Assembly: GCA_964512225.1 (NCBI GenBank)
Contig: CAZEKB010000027.1
Span: forward strand, 1-64,000
Source: CAZEKB01 sp964512225
GTDB lineage: Bacteria; Myxococcota_A; UBA796; UBA9615
Direction: 5' to 3'
DNA length: 64,000 nucleotides
The position numbers were made by a program, and so were the translations under genes. Below, piece after piece: positions 36,501 through 44,226 of this stretch; within the stretch, counting starts at the first letter, position 1, and every line of letters begins with the position of its first letter. Under the pieces are notes generated by a model, which worked only from the letters and a program-made list of their open reading frames with translations, did not search any database and was not told the origin of the DNA.

Positions 36501-38161
36501 TCCGTGATCCCGCCGGAGACCTGGTCGGTCTCCTTCAGGTTGTTCATCGGGTAGGCCATCGTCATGACCGCGAGGAGGGTCAGCAGGACCGCGTCGACGC
36601 GACGGCGCAGCACCCACGCGAGCGTCACGGCGTACCTCTCGGTCGCCCACGCCACGAACCGCGAGGGCCCCGCCGCCTCGCCGGGCGCGAGCACGACCGT
36701 CCCCAGGGGCACGAAGACGAGCGCGACCACCAGCGACGCGGCCAGCGCGAAGCACACGGGGAGCCCCAGCTTGCCCATGTAGAAGGCGAAGCCCGCGTCG
36801 TCGCTCATGAGGATCAGCGGGAGGAAGACGACGACGGTCGTGGAGGTGGCGGCGAGGATCGCGAGGGCGACCTCGGAGGTGCCGCGGACCGCGGCGGTGG
36901 CGGCGTCGTCCCCGAGCTCGCGGCGGCGGTAGATCGACTCCACCACCACGATCGAGTTGTCCACGACCATGCCGACGGAGAGCATCAAGCCCATCATCGA
37001 GAGCAGGTTGATCGTGTCCCCGCGGAAGTACATGACCACGACCGTGATCAGCAGCGACAGGGGGATCGACATCGCGATGAGGAGCGTCACGCGCCCCCGC
37101 CGCAGGAAGAGGAAGAGGACCAGGATCGCCAGGAAGCCGCCCTGCAGGGCCGTGTCCTTGAGGTTGTTCACGCTGTCCTGGATCAGGTCGCCCTGATCGA
37201 AGAAGCGCAGGAACTTGTAGCCCTCCAGCCCCGGGCGGTCGTCGAGGGAGGCGAGCCCCGCGCGGAGCCGCTCCGCCACCGCGATCGTATTGGCTCCGGA
37301 CTCCTTGTAGACCTCGAGCGACGCCGCCTCCAGGCCGTTGACGCGGTGGATCGACGTCGACGCGGGCCGCGCGAGGATCACCTGGGCGATGTCCTCGAGC
37401 ACCACCCCGTCGCGCACGGGGATGCGCGCGATCTCGTCCCGGGACTCGTACGTCGCCAGGGACCGCACGAGCACGACGCGACCGTCCTCCTCCACGCGGC
37501 CGGACGGCATCGTGAAGTTGTCGGCGAGCAGGTTCTGCATCACCTCGCCGAGGTTCACCCGGTGCCGCTCCACCGACTGGCGATCGAAGTCGATGTAGAG
37601 CCGCGCCCGGTGCGCGCCGTTGAACTCGACGCGCGCCACCCCCGGGATGCGCTCGAGCCGACGCACGACCTGGGTCTCGATCGTGTAGGCGGGGTCCTTC
37701 TCCGTCTCGGGGATGGCGACCGCGGCCCACAGGATCGGCTCGTCGTCGGGGTCGTACTTGTAGATGAACCACCGCTTGAGATCGTCCGGCAGCTCCGGCC
37801 GGATCCGCTCGAGCCGGTCCACGAGGCCGTTGTAGGCGCCCTCCATGTCCGTCGACTGGTCGAACTCGAGGCGGAAGTTCGCGAAGTCCCGACCCGCCCG
37901 CGCCCGCACCGACGCGATGCCGGGCAGCGTCTCGAGCACGTCCTCGATCGGGCGGACGATCGTCTGCTCCACCTCCTGCGGCGACGCGTTCGTGTACGGC
38001 ATCCACACCCACAGGAAGGGGTGGTCGAAGCCGCGGGGCATCAGCTGCACGGGGATGCCCCCGTAGGCGATCGCCCCGAGCACGAGCGTGGCCGCGAGGA
38101 TCATCGACGTGGTGATCGGACGCCGCAGCGAGAAGGCGGGGAGGGAGGAGCCGACCCTCAT
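33566..38161 (-). CDS. RND efflux pump fused in frame to a TolC-type outer-membrane channel
   Basis: 1531 residues in one uninterrupted frame. Residues about 1-1010 are a complete HAE1-type RND pump with 12 transmembrane helices (TM4 SVGMVVDNSIVVVES, TM10 IGIVVNNAIVLVDRV). At about 1005-1035 comes MLIDTVWKVKPAAVALLIG then VPAEARA, which looks exactly like a Sec signal peptide with an AxA cleavage site. Residues about 1036-1531 are a two-repeat outer-membrane efflux (OEP/TolC) protein (MSLKDAIHRGLRENL, AEATYAAGRNTLQDVLEAQ). Signal peptidase could therefore separate pump and channel after translation. The ATG overlaps the stop of the other RND gene (ATGA). RND-TolC fusions are known for CusA-like pumps in Bacteroidetes. 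Confidence 0.88.
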   Translation of the reverse strand: MRVGSSLPAFSLRRPITTSMILAATLVLGAIAYGGIPVQLMPRGFDHPFLWVWMPYTNASPQEVEQTIVRPIEDVLETLPGIASVRARAGRDFANFRLEFDQSTDMEGAYNGLVDRLERIRPELPDDLKRWFIYKYDPDDEPILWAAVAIPETEKDPAYTIETQVVRRLERIPGVARVEFNGAHRARLYIDFDRQSVERHRVNLGEVMQNLLADNFTMPSGRVEEDGRVVLVRSLATYESRDEIARIPVRDGVVLEDIAQVILARPASTSIHRVNGLEAASLEVYKESGANTIAVAERLRAGLASLDDRPGLEGYKFLRFFDQGDLIQDSVNNLKDTALQGGFLAILVLFLFLRRGRVTLLIAMSIPLSLLITVVVMYFRGDTINLLSMMGLMLSVGMVVDNSIVVVESIYRRRELGDDAATAAVRGTSEVALAILAATSTTVVVFLPLILMSDDAGFAFYMGKLGLPVCFALAASLVVALVFVPLGTVVLAPGEAAGPSRFVAWATERYAVTLAWVLRRRVDAVLLTLLAVMTMAYPMNNLKETDQVSGGITDFVVGMRFPASFSVTEIDQAMTNVEAVLMERQEEWRIRAVRTRRWGGSRRGFVMAFLEKRERGDVEKEEMTKVLPDLLPDQPGVETWMGWRKGEGGGNSIELRLNGDDSATLVAIADEIAGRLRDVPGILGVSSDAGDEDATDELQVVVDRSRAARYGVSPTTLAQTVSFGFRGAVMRPVLLDGKEFMVQAGFRLDDRRDARKLENFGVWSPTSGQVALGTVADLEYAKGLPVIRRRDRKTSIDLSIDLELEDLGEARSRITAALASVKLPRGYHYGFGDRFRELEEQDRARSMALKMSLIFVFLLMGMLFESAWLPLSVLLTVPFAFLGVFWLLFVTGTTFEMMAGIGLVILIGIVVNNAIVLVDRVQQNRAGGMDRSDAILDAGRERFRPIVMTAATTIVGLLPMAVGKAGLIGIPYYPLGRAVIGGLLASTVLSLVLVPLVYSILDDLRTMLIDTVWKVKPAAVALLIGAPVLLGVPAEARADLRADIEAIENFAALDPGATPMSLKDAIHRGLRENLGLRVKVWELEAAKERRIASVAPWMPFLRAGFDYTNSIQEEFEGLGEGTWRRQSDRTPLYNLGVGASLPTGTTLNLDWTQGVFQRDVSYDPPLPFFDEEIKVDTRFANLSFSINQSLLQGIDPRYHLYTLWQAEIAEESAEIERDKEMERVVSEVMKAYWDLVAALRNVEIARIDRRLAEAQRATTQARIAAGDDAPIEMFRIDEEVAARSSDVLEAERTAAEAQQVLALLLGAPPGAGALRPVSGVELNLPFRARDASIAIARDRNPDLRLQRRVVRAGDLDHSRARHELLPDLTLDASVNLRGNDADAAAAVDELFAGRFPDLRIGMSFIVPLPDVGAVHGMKAAQREQEAALLGMQVAERQVVAGVETALRSVASFDEQIKVAEVRATYAVKTAEAAEATYAAGRNTLQDVLEAQARLKDARRAVVAARVQALKARVDLEVLRGTLIEVLSIEIE

Positions 38162-41100
38162 TCGTCGGCCCGGGGCGCGCCGCGCAGCGCGGACACGGCG
38201 CGATAGAAGACGGGGACGACCCCCAGGGTGAGGAGCGTAGACGACGACAGGCCCGCGATCACGGTGAGGGCCAGGGGGCGGCGGATCTCGGAGCCCTCGC
38301 CCGCGGACAGCACCATCGGGAGCAGCCCGAGCACGGTCGTGAGGGTCGAGATCAGGATGGGCCGCAGGCGGACGCGGCCCGCGGTGAGGATCGCCTGGTC
38401 GAGGGTCCGTCCCCGCTCCCGGAGCTGGTTCGCGTAGTCGAGCAAGACGATCGCGTTGTTCACCACGACCCCCGCGAGGACGATCGCCCCGATCAGCACC
38501 ACGACCGACACCGGCACCGAACCGGCGGCGAGCGCGGGGACGACGCCCACCACCGCCAGCGGCAGGGCGAGGAGGATCACGAGGGGCTGGATCACCGACT
38601 CGAACTGGCTCGCCATGATCACGTAGACGAGGAACACCGCGAGCAGCAGGGCGAAGCGCAGCGAGCGGGTGCTCGACTCCATCTCGCGCGACTGGCCCCC
38701 GACCTCGTACGTCACCCCGTCGGGCGTCTCGAGGCCGGCGAGGGCCTCGTCCACGGCGAGCGCGGCGGAGCCCAGGTCGAAGCCGTCGAGGTCCGCGCTC
38801 ACGAGGGCGGCGCGGCTCTGGTCCGACCGACGGATCTCGCTGGGACCCTCCGCCGAGACGAGGTCCGCGACGCTCGACAGCGCGATGGCGGGCGTCCCCG
38901 CGGGGTTCACGTTCAGGACCCGGAGGTTGTCGACCGAGCGGCGGTCCTGCTCGCGGAGGACCACGCGCACGTCCGTCCGCTTGCCGTGGCCGCGCAGGTC
39001 CGTCGCGACGTTGCCCGCCACCTTGTCCCGCACCGCGCGCGCCACCGTCCCCAGGTCGAGCCCGTAGCGCGCGAGCTTGTCCCGCTGGTAGCGGATCCGG
39101 ACCTCCGGGTAGCCCGCCTGGAGGTTCGAGCGGACGTCGCGCAGGCCGGGCAGCTCGGCGAGAGCGTCCACGCCCCCGTCGGCGGCGGACCGGAGGTCGT
39201 CGAGGTCGCGCCCGCGGACCTCCACCTCGAGCGGCGTGCGGAACGAGAACAAGGTGGGCGACGAGAGCTCGATCTCCACCGCCGGGACGGAGCTCGCGAC
39301 CTCGCGAATGCCTCGACGTACGGCGCTCTCGAGCGCGATGGGGTCCTCCGACGGCACCAGCTGGACCGTCAGGTCCGCGGTGTTCTCGCCGCGGTCGGAC
39401 GCCGCCCCGACCGTCGCCTCGACGCCCGCCGCGGTGAAGACCGTCCCCACGCCGTCCAGCCGCTGCACGCGGTCCTCGATGGTCGCGGTCACCTCGAGGG
39501 TGCGGGCCAGCGGGGTCCCCACCGGGAGCCGGACGTGGGCCAGCACCGTGCCCTGGCGGACCTCGGGGATCAGCTCGCTGCCCAGGTCTCGGCCGTACTG
39601 GAGCGCGCCCGCGAGCAGGGCGACGGCGACGAGCAGGACCCACGACGCGCGACGCAGCACGGCGCCCAGCCCGCGCTCGTAGGCCGCCTCGAAGGCCCCG
39701 AAGGCCCGGTCGAACGCCGCCCCCACCCTCGACGCCGGGCCGCGCATCGGCCCCGCGGCCTTGCGGGCCCCTCCCCCGCCCGCCCGGAGCACGCCGCCCG
39801 AGACCGCCAGCGCGGCCGCCGCCATCGCCAGGACGACCGTGACCACGACCCCCCGCACGAGGAACAGAGGCACCGCGACGAACGCGAGCGCAGCCCGGGG
39901 GAGCGCCCACAGCGCGCCCTTCGCGGTCACGAACCGGGGGAGCCCGAGCAGCCAGGCCCAGGACTCGCGGGCGGTGTCGAGGGGTCGGATCCGGGGGACG
40001 TCGGCCCCGTCGGAGCCGGGCCTGTGGAGCTTCGCGGGCAGCGCGGCGAGGACGGGGATGAGGAAGAGCGCGACCACGAGGGACGCGAGCAGGCCGAAGA
40101 CGACCGTCAGCGCGAGGTCGCCGAACAGCTGCCCCGCGACGCCGGTGACGAATACGATGGGGAAGAAGACGGCGACGGTGGTGAGCGTCGACGCCAGCAC
40201 CGCGCCCGCCACCTCCGACGTGCCCCGGACCGCGGCGGCGAAGGGCTCGTCGCCCTCCTCCCGGCACCGGTGGACGGACTCGAGCACGACGATCGAGTTG
40301 TCCACGAGCATGCCGATCGCGAGGGCGAGGCCGCCCAGGGACATCAGGTTGAGGCTGACGTCGAAGAGGTACATGGGCGCGAAGGTGCACACGACCGAGA
40401 TCGGGATGGCCGTCGCGATGATGAACGTCGACCACAGGTGCCGCAGGAAGACGTACAGCACGAGGATGGCCAGCAGCGCCCCGAACCAGGCGGCGTCGAG
40501 GACGGAGGCCACCGCGGCTTCGATGAACCGCGCCTGGTCCGCCACGGACGCGATGGCCAGGTCCTCGGGGAGCTGGTAGGCGAGGTAGGACGTCATCGCC
40601 CGCTCCACCATGCGCTCGCCGCCGCCGGGGCCGCCCCGTCCGCCCTTGCCGCCCCGCCCCTTCTTCTTGCCTTTGCCCTTCTTGCCCTTCTTCGCCTCTG
40701 CCTTCTTCTTCGCCTCTGCCTTCTTCTTCTTCGCCTCTGCCTTCTTCTTCGCCTCGGCCTCCTTCTTCGCCTCGGCGTCCGCCCCGCTCTCCTTCGCGGC
40801 GGCCTTCTCCGCGGCCTTCGCCGCGACCCAGGCCCGCTGTTCGTCGGTGCCGAACACGGCCGCCCGGACCTCACGACTCACGGAGACGATGTTCGCGTCG
40901 GCCTCGCGGTAGACGGCGATCTCCACCGCCTCCTTGCCCGCGGCGCGGCCGACGACCTCGCGCTCCTTCGCCCGCACCTGGACCGTCGCGATGTCGCCGA
41001 TGCGGGCGTACTTCCCGTCCGGGGCGAAGAGGAAGAGCTCGCGGATGTCGTCGGGGCCCTGGAACTCGTTGAGCGTCCGGATCAGGTACTCGGTCTGGCC

Positions 41101-41802
41101 CTCGAGCAGCGAGCCTCCGGCGAGGTTGATGTTCTCCTGGGCCAGCCGGGCCACGACGTCCTCGATCGTGAACCCGCGGGCGTGAAGGAGGCCCTCGTGC
41201 ACCTCCACGGCGACCTCGCGCTCGAGCCCGCCGCGGACCTTCACCGCGGCGACGCCGGGGAGGGTCTCGATCGCGCGACGCACCTCTTCGTCGGCGAGGC
41301 GACGCAGGCGGATCAGCGACGCCTCGGAGTCGGCGCCGCCGGACAGCGAGAGGCGGAGGATCGGGTCGAGGTTGGGGTCGTAGCGGAGCACGAGCGGGCG
41401 CTTCGCCTCGTCCGGCAGCGTCAGGAGCCCGAGCCGCTCCCGGACCGCCTGGGCGAGGTCCGCCATGTCCGAGTTCCACTCGAACTCGAGCACCACGTCC
41501 GATACGCCCGCCCGGGAGATGGACTCGAGGCTCACGAGCCCGGGCACCGTCGACAGGGCCTCTTCGAGGGGCCGGGAGACCTGGGTCTCGACCTCGCCCG
41601 GCGCGGCCCCCTCGAACTCCGTCCGCACCGTCAGGGTGGGGTAGTCGAGGTCGGGCATGAGGTTGAGGGGCAGGTTCGTATAGGAGACGAACCCGAAGAC
41701 CACCGCCGCCAAGAACCCCATGACGGTGGCCACGGGGCGGCCTACGAGGAGCGCATACAGCGAACCCCTTGCGCGTTCCTCCCCGGGCGTGATCGGAGCC
41801 AT
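38158..41802 (-). CDS. HAE1-type RND efflux pump with Lys-rich insert and extra central helices
   Basis: 1214 residues, about 170 more than AcrB. The 12-helix RND plan is recognisable (LPLNLMPDLDYPTLTV, TM4 AIGMLVDNSIVVLES, TM10 LAGVVVNNAIVLLDY). There are two additions. Residues about 325-397, just before the strand leading into TM2 in the porter domain, are a low-complexity Lys/Ala/Gly tract (KKKAEAKKKKAEAKKK, then GKGKKKGRGGKGG). Residues about 629-670, in the normally short cytoplasmic loop between TM6 and TM7, hold one or two extra hydrophobic segments. It pairs with the RND-TolC fusion downstream (4-nt overlap), suggesting a two-pump heteromer like MdtBC. The adaptor is probably the lipoprotein at 44227. 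Confidence 0.87.
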   Translation of the reverse strand: MAPITPGEERARGSLYALLVGRPVATVMGFLAAVVFGFVSYTNLPLNLMPDLDYPTLTVRTEFEGAAPGEVETQVSRPLEEALSTVPGLVSLESISRAGVSDVVLEFEWNSDMADLAQAVRERLGLLTLPDEAKRPLVLRYDPNLDPILRLSLSGGADSEASLIRLRRLADEEVRRAIETLPGVAAVKVRGGLEREVAVEVHEGLLHARGFTIEDVVARLAQENINLAGGSLLEGQTEYLIRTLNEFQGPDDIRELFLFAPDGKYARIGDIATVQVRAKEREVVGRAAGKEAVEIAVYREADANIVSVSREVRAAVFGTDEQRAWVAAKAAEKAAAKESGADAEAKKEAEAKKKAEAKKKKAEAKKKAEAKKGKKGKGKKKGRGGKGGRGGPGGGERMVERAMTSYLAYQLPEDLAIASVADQARFIEAAVASVLDAAWFGALLAILVLYVFLRHLWSTFIIATAIPISVVCTFAPMYLFDVSLNLMSLGGLALAIGMLVDNSIVVLESVHRCREEGDEPFAAAVRGTSEVAGAVLASTLTTVAVFFPIVFVTGVAGQLFGDLALTVVFGLLASLVVALFLIPVLAALPAKLHRPGSDGADVPRIRPLDTARESWAWLLGLPRFVTAKGALWALPRAALAFVAVPLFLVRGVVVTVVLAMAAAALAVSGGVLRAGGGGARKAAGPMRGPASRVGAAFDRAFGAFEAAYERGLGAVLRRASWVLLVAVALLAGALQYGRDLGSELIPEVRQGTVLAHVRLPVGTPLARTLEVTATIEDRVQRLDGVGTVFTAAGVEATVGAASDRGENTADLTVQLVPSEDPIALESAVRRGIREVASSVPAVEIELSSPTLFSFRTPLEVEVRGRDLDDLRSAADGGVDALAELPGLRDVRSNLQAGYPEVRIRYQRDKLARYGLDLGTVARAVRDKVAGNVATDLRGHGKRTDVRVVLREQDRRSVDNLRVLNVNPAGTPAIALSSVADLVSAEGPSEIRRSDQSRAALVSADLDGFDLGSAALAVDEALAGLETPDGVTYEVGGQSREMESSTRSLRFALLLAVFLVYVIMASQFESVIQPLVILLALPLAVVGVVPALAAGSVPVSVVVLIGAIVLAGVVVNNAIVLLDYANQLRERGRTLDQAILTAGRVRLRPILISTLTTVLGLLPMVLSAGEGSEIRRPLALTVIAGLSSSTLLTLGVVPVFYRAVSALRGAPRADE
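40687..40780 (-). repeat. Lys/Ala codon repeat (AEAKKK units) inside the RND pump gene
   Basis: Repeating units that read AEAKKK on the minus strand, in frame in the pump gene. They form the core of the Lys-rich periplasmic insert described for 38158-41802. Confidence 0.7.
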
Positions 41803-41816
41803 CGCGGGACGTGATA

Positions 41817-41828
41817 CCCCGAACGGGG
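41817..41828. promoter_or_regulatory. Short GC hairpin CCCC-GAAC-GGGG between PP2C and RND genes
   Basis: A 4-bp GC stem (extendable by one pair, CCCCG/CGGGG) with a small loop in the 51-nt gap upstream of the RND start at 41802. No U-tract follows, so it is not a standard terminator. It might attenuate or protect the transcript. Confidence 0.25.
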
Positions 41829-41853
41829 GCGGCTAGTCCCTCCAAGGACGGAT

Positions 41854-44172
41854 CTACTGCGGCGCGGGGGTCTCCGCGGCGGGGGCGGGAGCGGGCTCGG
41901 CGGGGCGCGTGGGCTCCGGCGTGGGCTCCGGTGTCGGCTCCGGCGAAGGCTCCGGTGTGGGCTCCGGTGTCGGCTCCGGCGAAGGCTCCGGCGTGGGCTC
42001 CGGCGTCGGTTCGGGCGTAGGGGCGGCCTCGACCGCGGCGGGGGTGGCCGCGGGTTCGGGGGTCGACTCCGACTCGGTGGGCTCTTCGTCCTCTTCTTCG
42101 AGCTCGAGGGAGCCCGGGCGGAACAGCGTGACCTCGACGCGACGGTTCAGGTCCGACAGCCGGGAGACGACGGCCGCGCTGACCCCGCCTTCGGGGGTCG
42201 GGAGGAGAGGATCCCCCTGCACCGGGGACGTGGAGAGGTTCTCGGCGGGGCCGTCGATCGCCGCGCGGAGCACCCGCTCCAGGGCCGACGCCGCCCCGAT
42301 GGCGTCCGGCTCGTCCGGGGACGAGAGACGATCGGGGAGGTGGAGGACGATCTCGACCTGCAGATCCGCGATGCGCTGATCGCCCAGCGCCCGGGCGAGC
42401 ATCCCCAGCTCCACGATCCGGTCGTTCCCGCCGCCGTCCGGGAGCGCCAGCGCGGCCTCTCCCCCGGGGGCGGAGGCGGCCGTCAGGACCGCGTCGAGAT
42501 CGGCGAGGGTCCACCCCTTGTGGGGCCAGTCCCCGAGGCGGACGGTCACGGTGTCGCCTTCGGCCTGCAGGCAGCCCGCCAGCCAGTCGGCGAGGCCCGC
42601 GCCGTCGTCCGCGACGCCCTTGACGCGAGGCCACCCGACGACCACCCGCTCGCACGCGGCGGACCGGATCCGGGCCGCGACGGAGGGCACCTCGGCCACC
42701 AGCGGGTAGCTCCCCGCGAGCAGGGCCCCGGCCTCGTGGGCGGCGGCCGCGGACGTGGCCCCGTCCCCGCCCGCCTGGGGCCAATCCGCGAACTCCGTGG
42801 GCGTCGGCGCCCCGGCCGATCCGAGCGGCGCCGTGAGGACCGTCGCGGGCAGCGGGTCCGTTGTGAACAGCGCGACCAGCGCGTCCCGGCGCGCCGTCTG
42901 CTCCTCGGGAGCGAGGGCGGCCCACCACGCCGCGTCGAGCGCCGCCAGCGCCTCGGCCACCGCGGGCGACTCCGCGGGCGTCGGCTCGGGAGTGGGCGGG
43001 GGGGTCGCCTCGACCGTCGTCGGCGGCGGCGGGGTCGCCACGGGCTGGGGGAACTGGTCGTCCTGACGGGTGCGGAGCCACGCGATCACCAGGAACAGGC
43101 CGAGCACGACGGCGAGGAACGTGCCGAAGCCCGCGCCCGGGGTCGGCGGGTCGTCCTCGGGCAGGTCGTACGGGTCCAGCGTGTCGTCCACGGCCGAGCT
43201 GGGCAGGCCGGAGGGGATCTCCACACCCGGGCCCATCAGGTCCTGGCCGACGTCCCATCCCTCCTTGAGGGGCAGCTCTTCGGCCGCCGTGATCCCGTCC
43301 GGCCCCCCGAGGGTGCGCGGCTTGTAGGCACGCTCGGTCGTCGGGGACGGGAGCTCGATCGGGACGTCCCACAGGATCGCCGTGAGGTTGTCGGGCGCGG
43401 GCCCGGAGAGGACCGACTCGCGGAGGGCGTCGCAGCGCTCCTGCGGGGTGCCCGTCTCGCGGTCCAGGGACGCCGTGAACCCCTCGACCTCGAGGTGATA
43501 CGCGTACGCCCCGTCGGACGTGATGGACACCGTGATGCCTGCGGCCAGGCGGAACGGCCCCTCGATCTCGAGCTCGGGGATCGCGGCCCCGCCCACGACC
43601 TGGGTGAGGCGCCCGCCCTCGGCGATCTTCAGTGCCTGGTCCACCGGGAGACCCCGGTCGATGAGCCCGTTGATGATGTTGTGGTCACGCGTCCACGGCT
43701 CGGAGGCGCCGTCGGGGCCCCGGGCGTAGATGCGGCTGTCGCCCACGTGGAAGCGCCACACGGACTGGCTCGAGCGCTCGACGAGCAGGCCCACGACGGT
43801 GGAGGCGGGCGGCCGCGACGAGCCGGTGGACAGCGCCGTGACGCCCTCGTGAGCGCGGTGGATCGCGGCGTCCAGCCAGTTGCCCGGATCGCCGTCGGGC
43901 GGGGCCCCGGAGGCGGGGAAGGCGCGGTAGAAGGTCGTGGCGACCATCTCGGCGGCCTTGTCCCCCGCGTCGTGCCCCCCCGCGCCGTCGGCGACGAGGA
44001 GGAGGAGGAAGGCGCCGTCGTATACCGACGTGACGAGGAGCCGGTCCTCGTTGCGCGAGCGGACGTGCCCCACGTGGGTCACCCAGGCCAGCCGGCCCAG
44101 TTCGCCCGCGTCGAGTTGTCCGTCGCTTTCGATCCCCTCCGGCGTCTCGTCGGGGCTGGCGTTCTCCGGCAC
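41854..44172 (-). CDS. Membrane PP2C-type protein phosphatase with periplasmic domain and PEPT-repeat tail
   Basis: 772 residues from GTG. Residues about 25-290 are a PPM/PP2C Ser/Thr phosphatase: RSRNEDRLLV, LLLVADGAGGHDAGDKAA, FHVGDSRIYA, SITSDGAY and DNLTAILWD supply the Mn/Mg-binding Asp residues. A transmembrane helix (GTFLAVVLGLFLVIAWL, about 344-362) follows. Beyond it lies a periplasmic region of about 350 residues ending in a stretch reminiscent of OmpA C-terminal domains (LSDLNRRVEVTLF), then PEPTPEPS repeats. It probably reverses Ser/Thr kinase signalling in response to envelope cues. It lies between the efflux adaptor and the two pump genes. TATAAT lies 6 nt before the start codon. 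Confidence 0.85.
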   Translation of the reverse strand: MPENASPDETPEGIESDGQLDAGELGRLAWVTHVGHVRSRNEDRLLVTSVYDGAFLLLLVADGAGGHDAGDKAAEMVATTFYRAFPASGAPPDGDPGNWLDAAIHRAHEGVTALSTGSSRPPASTVVGLLVERSSQSVWRFHVGDSRIYARGPDGASEPWTRDHNIINGLIDRGLPVDQALKIAEGGRLTQVVGGAAIPELEIEGPFRLAAGITVSITSDGAYAYHLEVEGFTASLDRETGTPQERCDALRESVLSGPAPDNLTAILWDVPIELPSPTTERAYKPRTLGGPDGITAAEELPLKEGWDVGQDLMGPGVEIPSGLPSSAVDDTLDPYDLPEDDPPTPGAGFGTFLAVVLGLFLVIAWLRTRQDDQFPQPVATPPPPTTVEATPPPTPEPTPAESPAVAEALAALDAAWWAALAPEEQTARRDALVALFTTDPLPATVLTAPLGSAGAPTPTEFADWPQAGGDGATSAAAAHEAGALLAGSYPLVAEVPSVAARIRSAACERVVVGWPRVKGVADDGAGLADWLAGCLQAEGDTVTVRLGDWPHKGWTLADLDAVLTAASAPGGEAALALPDGGGNDRIVELGMLARALGDQRIADLQVEIVLHLPDRLSSPDEPDAIGAASALERVLRAAIDGPAENLSTSPVQGDPLLPTPEGGVSAAVVSRLSDLNRRVEVTLFRPGSLELEEEDEEPTESESTPEPAATPAAVEAAPTPEPTPEPTPEPSPEPTPEPTPEPSPEPTPEPTPEPTRPAEPAPAPAAETPAPQ
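41911..42015 (-). repeat. 12-bp tandem repeat encoding PEPT/PEPS
   Basis: About nine 12-bp units near the 3' end of the PP2C gene, reading PEPT or PEPS on the minus strand. It is a Pro-rich spacer of the kind that crosses or contacts peptidoglycan. Confidence 0.75.
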
Positions 44173-44178
44173 GGCGGG

Positions 44179-44184
44179 ATTATA
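44179..44184 (-). promoter_or_regulatory. Consensus -10 TATAAT, 6 nt before the PP2C start (leaderless)
   Basis: A perfect TATAAT on the minus strand ends 6 nt before the GTG at 44172. Transcription would begin at the first base of the start codon. No good -35 is seen at 17-19 nt. It gives the phosphatase and the pump genes behind it a promoter separate from that of the adaptor gene. Confidence 0.5.
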
Positions 44185-44226
44185 GGGCAGAGCCGCGCCC
44201 GGGTTTTGCGCCGGGTCGTTTCGCCC

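Noticed and set aside
33917..38206. Very long open frames antisense to real genes (for example 33917-38206, 38986-41814, 17894-20785, 1248-2828 on the plus strand; 12722-14092 and 5534-6865 on the minus strand)
   Set aside because: They lie over genes with clear conserved motifs, are rich in Arg/Ala/His/Gly low-complexity sequence and match no family. High third-position GC keeps antisense frames open.
33566..40435. A 2289-codon frame extending the RND-TolC fusion further upstream
   Set aside because: The extra N-terminal part overlies the other RND gene in another frame. The ATG at 38161 with the ATGA overlap and the normal RND N-terminus set the start.
41911..42015. Regular short repeats that might suggest a CRISPR array or minisatellite
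   Set aside because: The 12-bp units are in frame and encode PEPT/PEPS in a conserved type of Pro-rich tail. There are no spacers.
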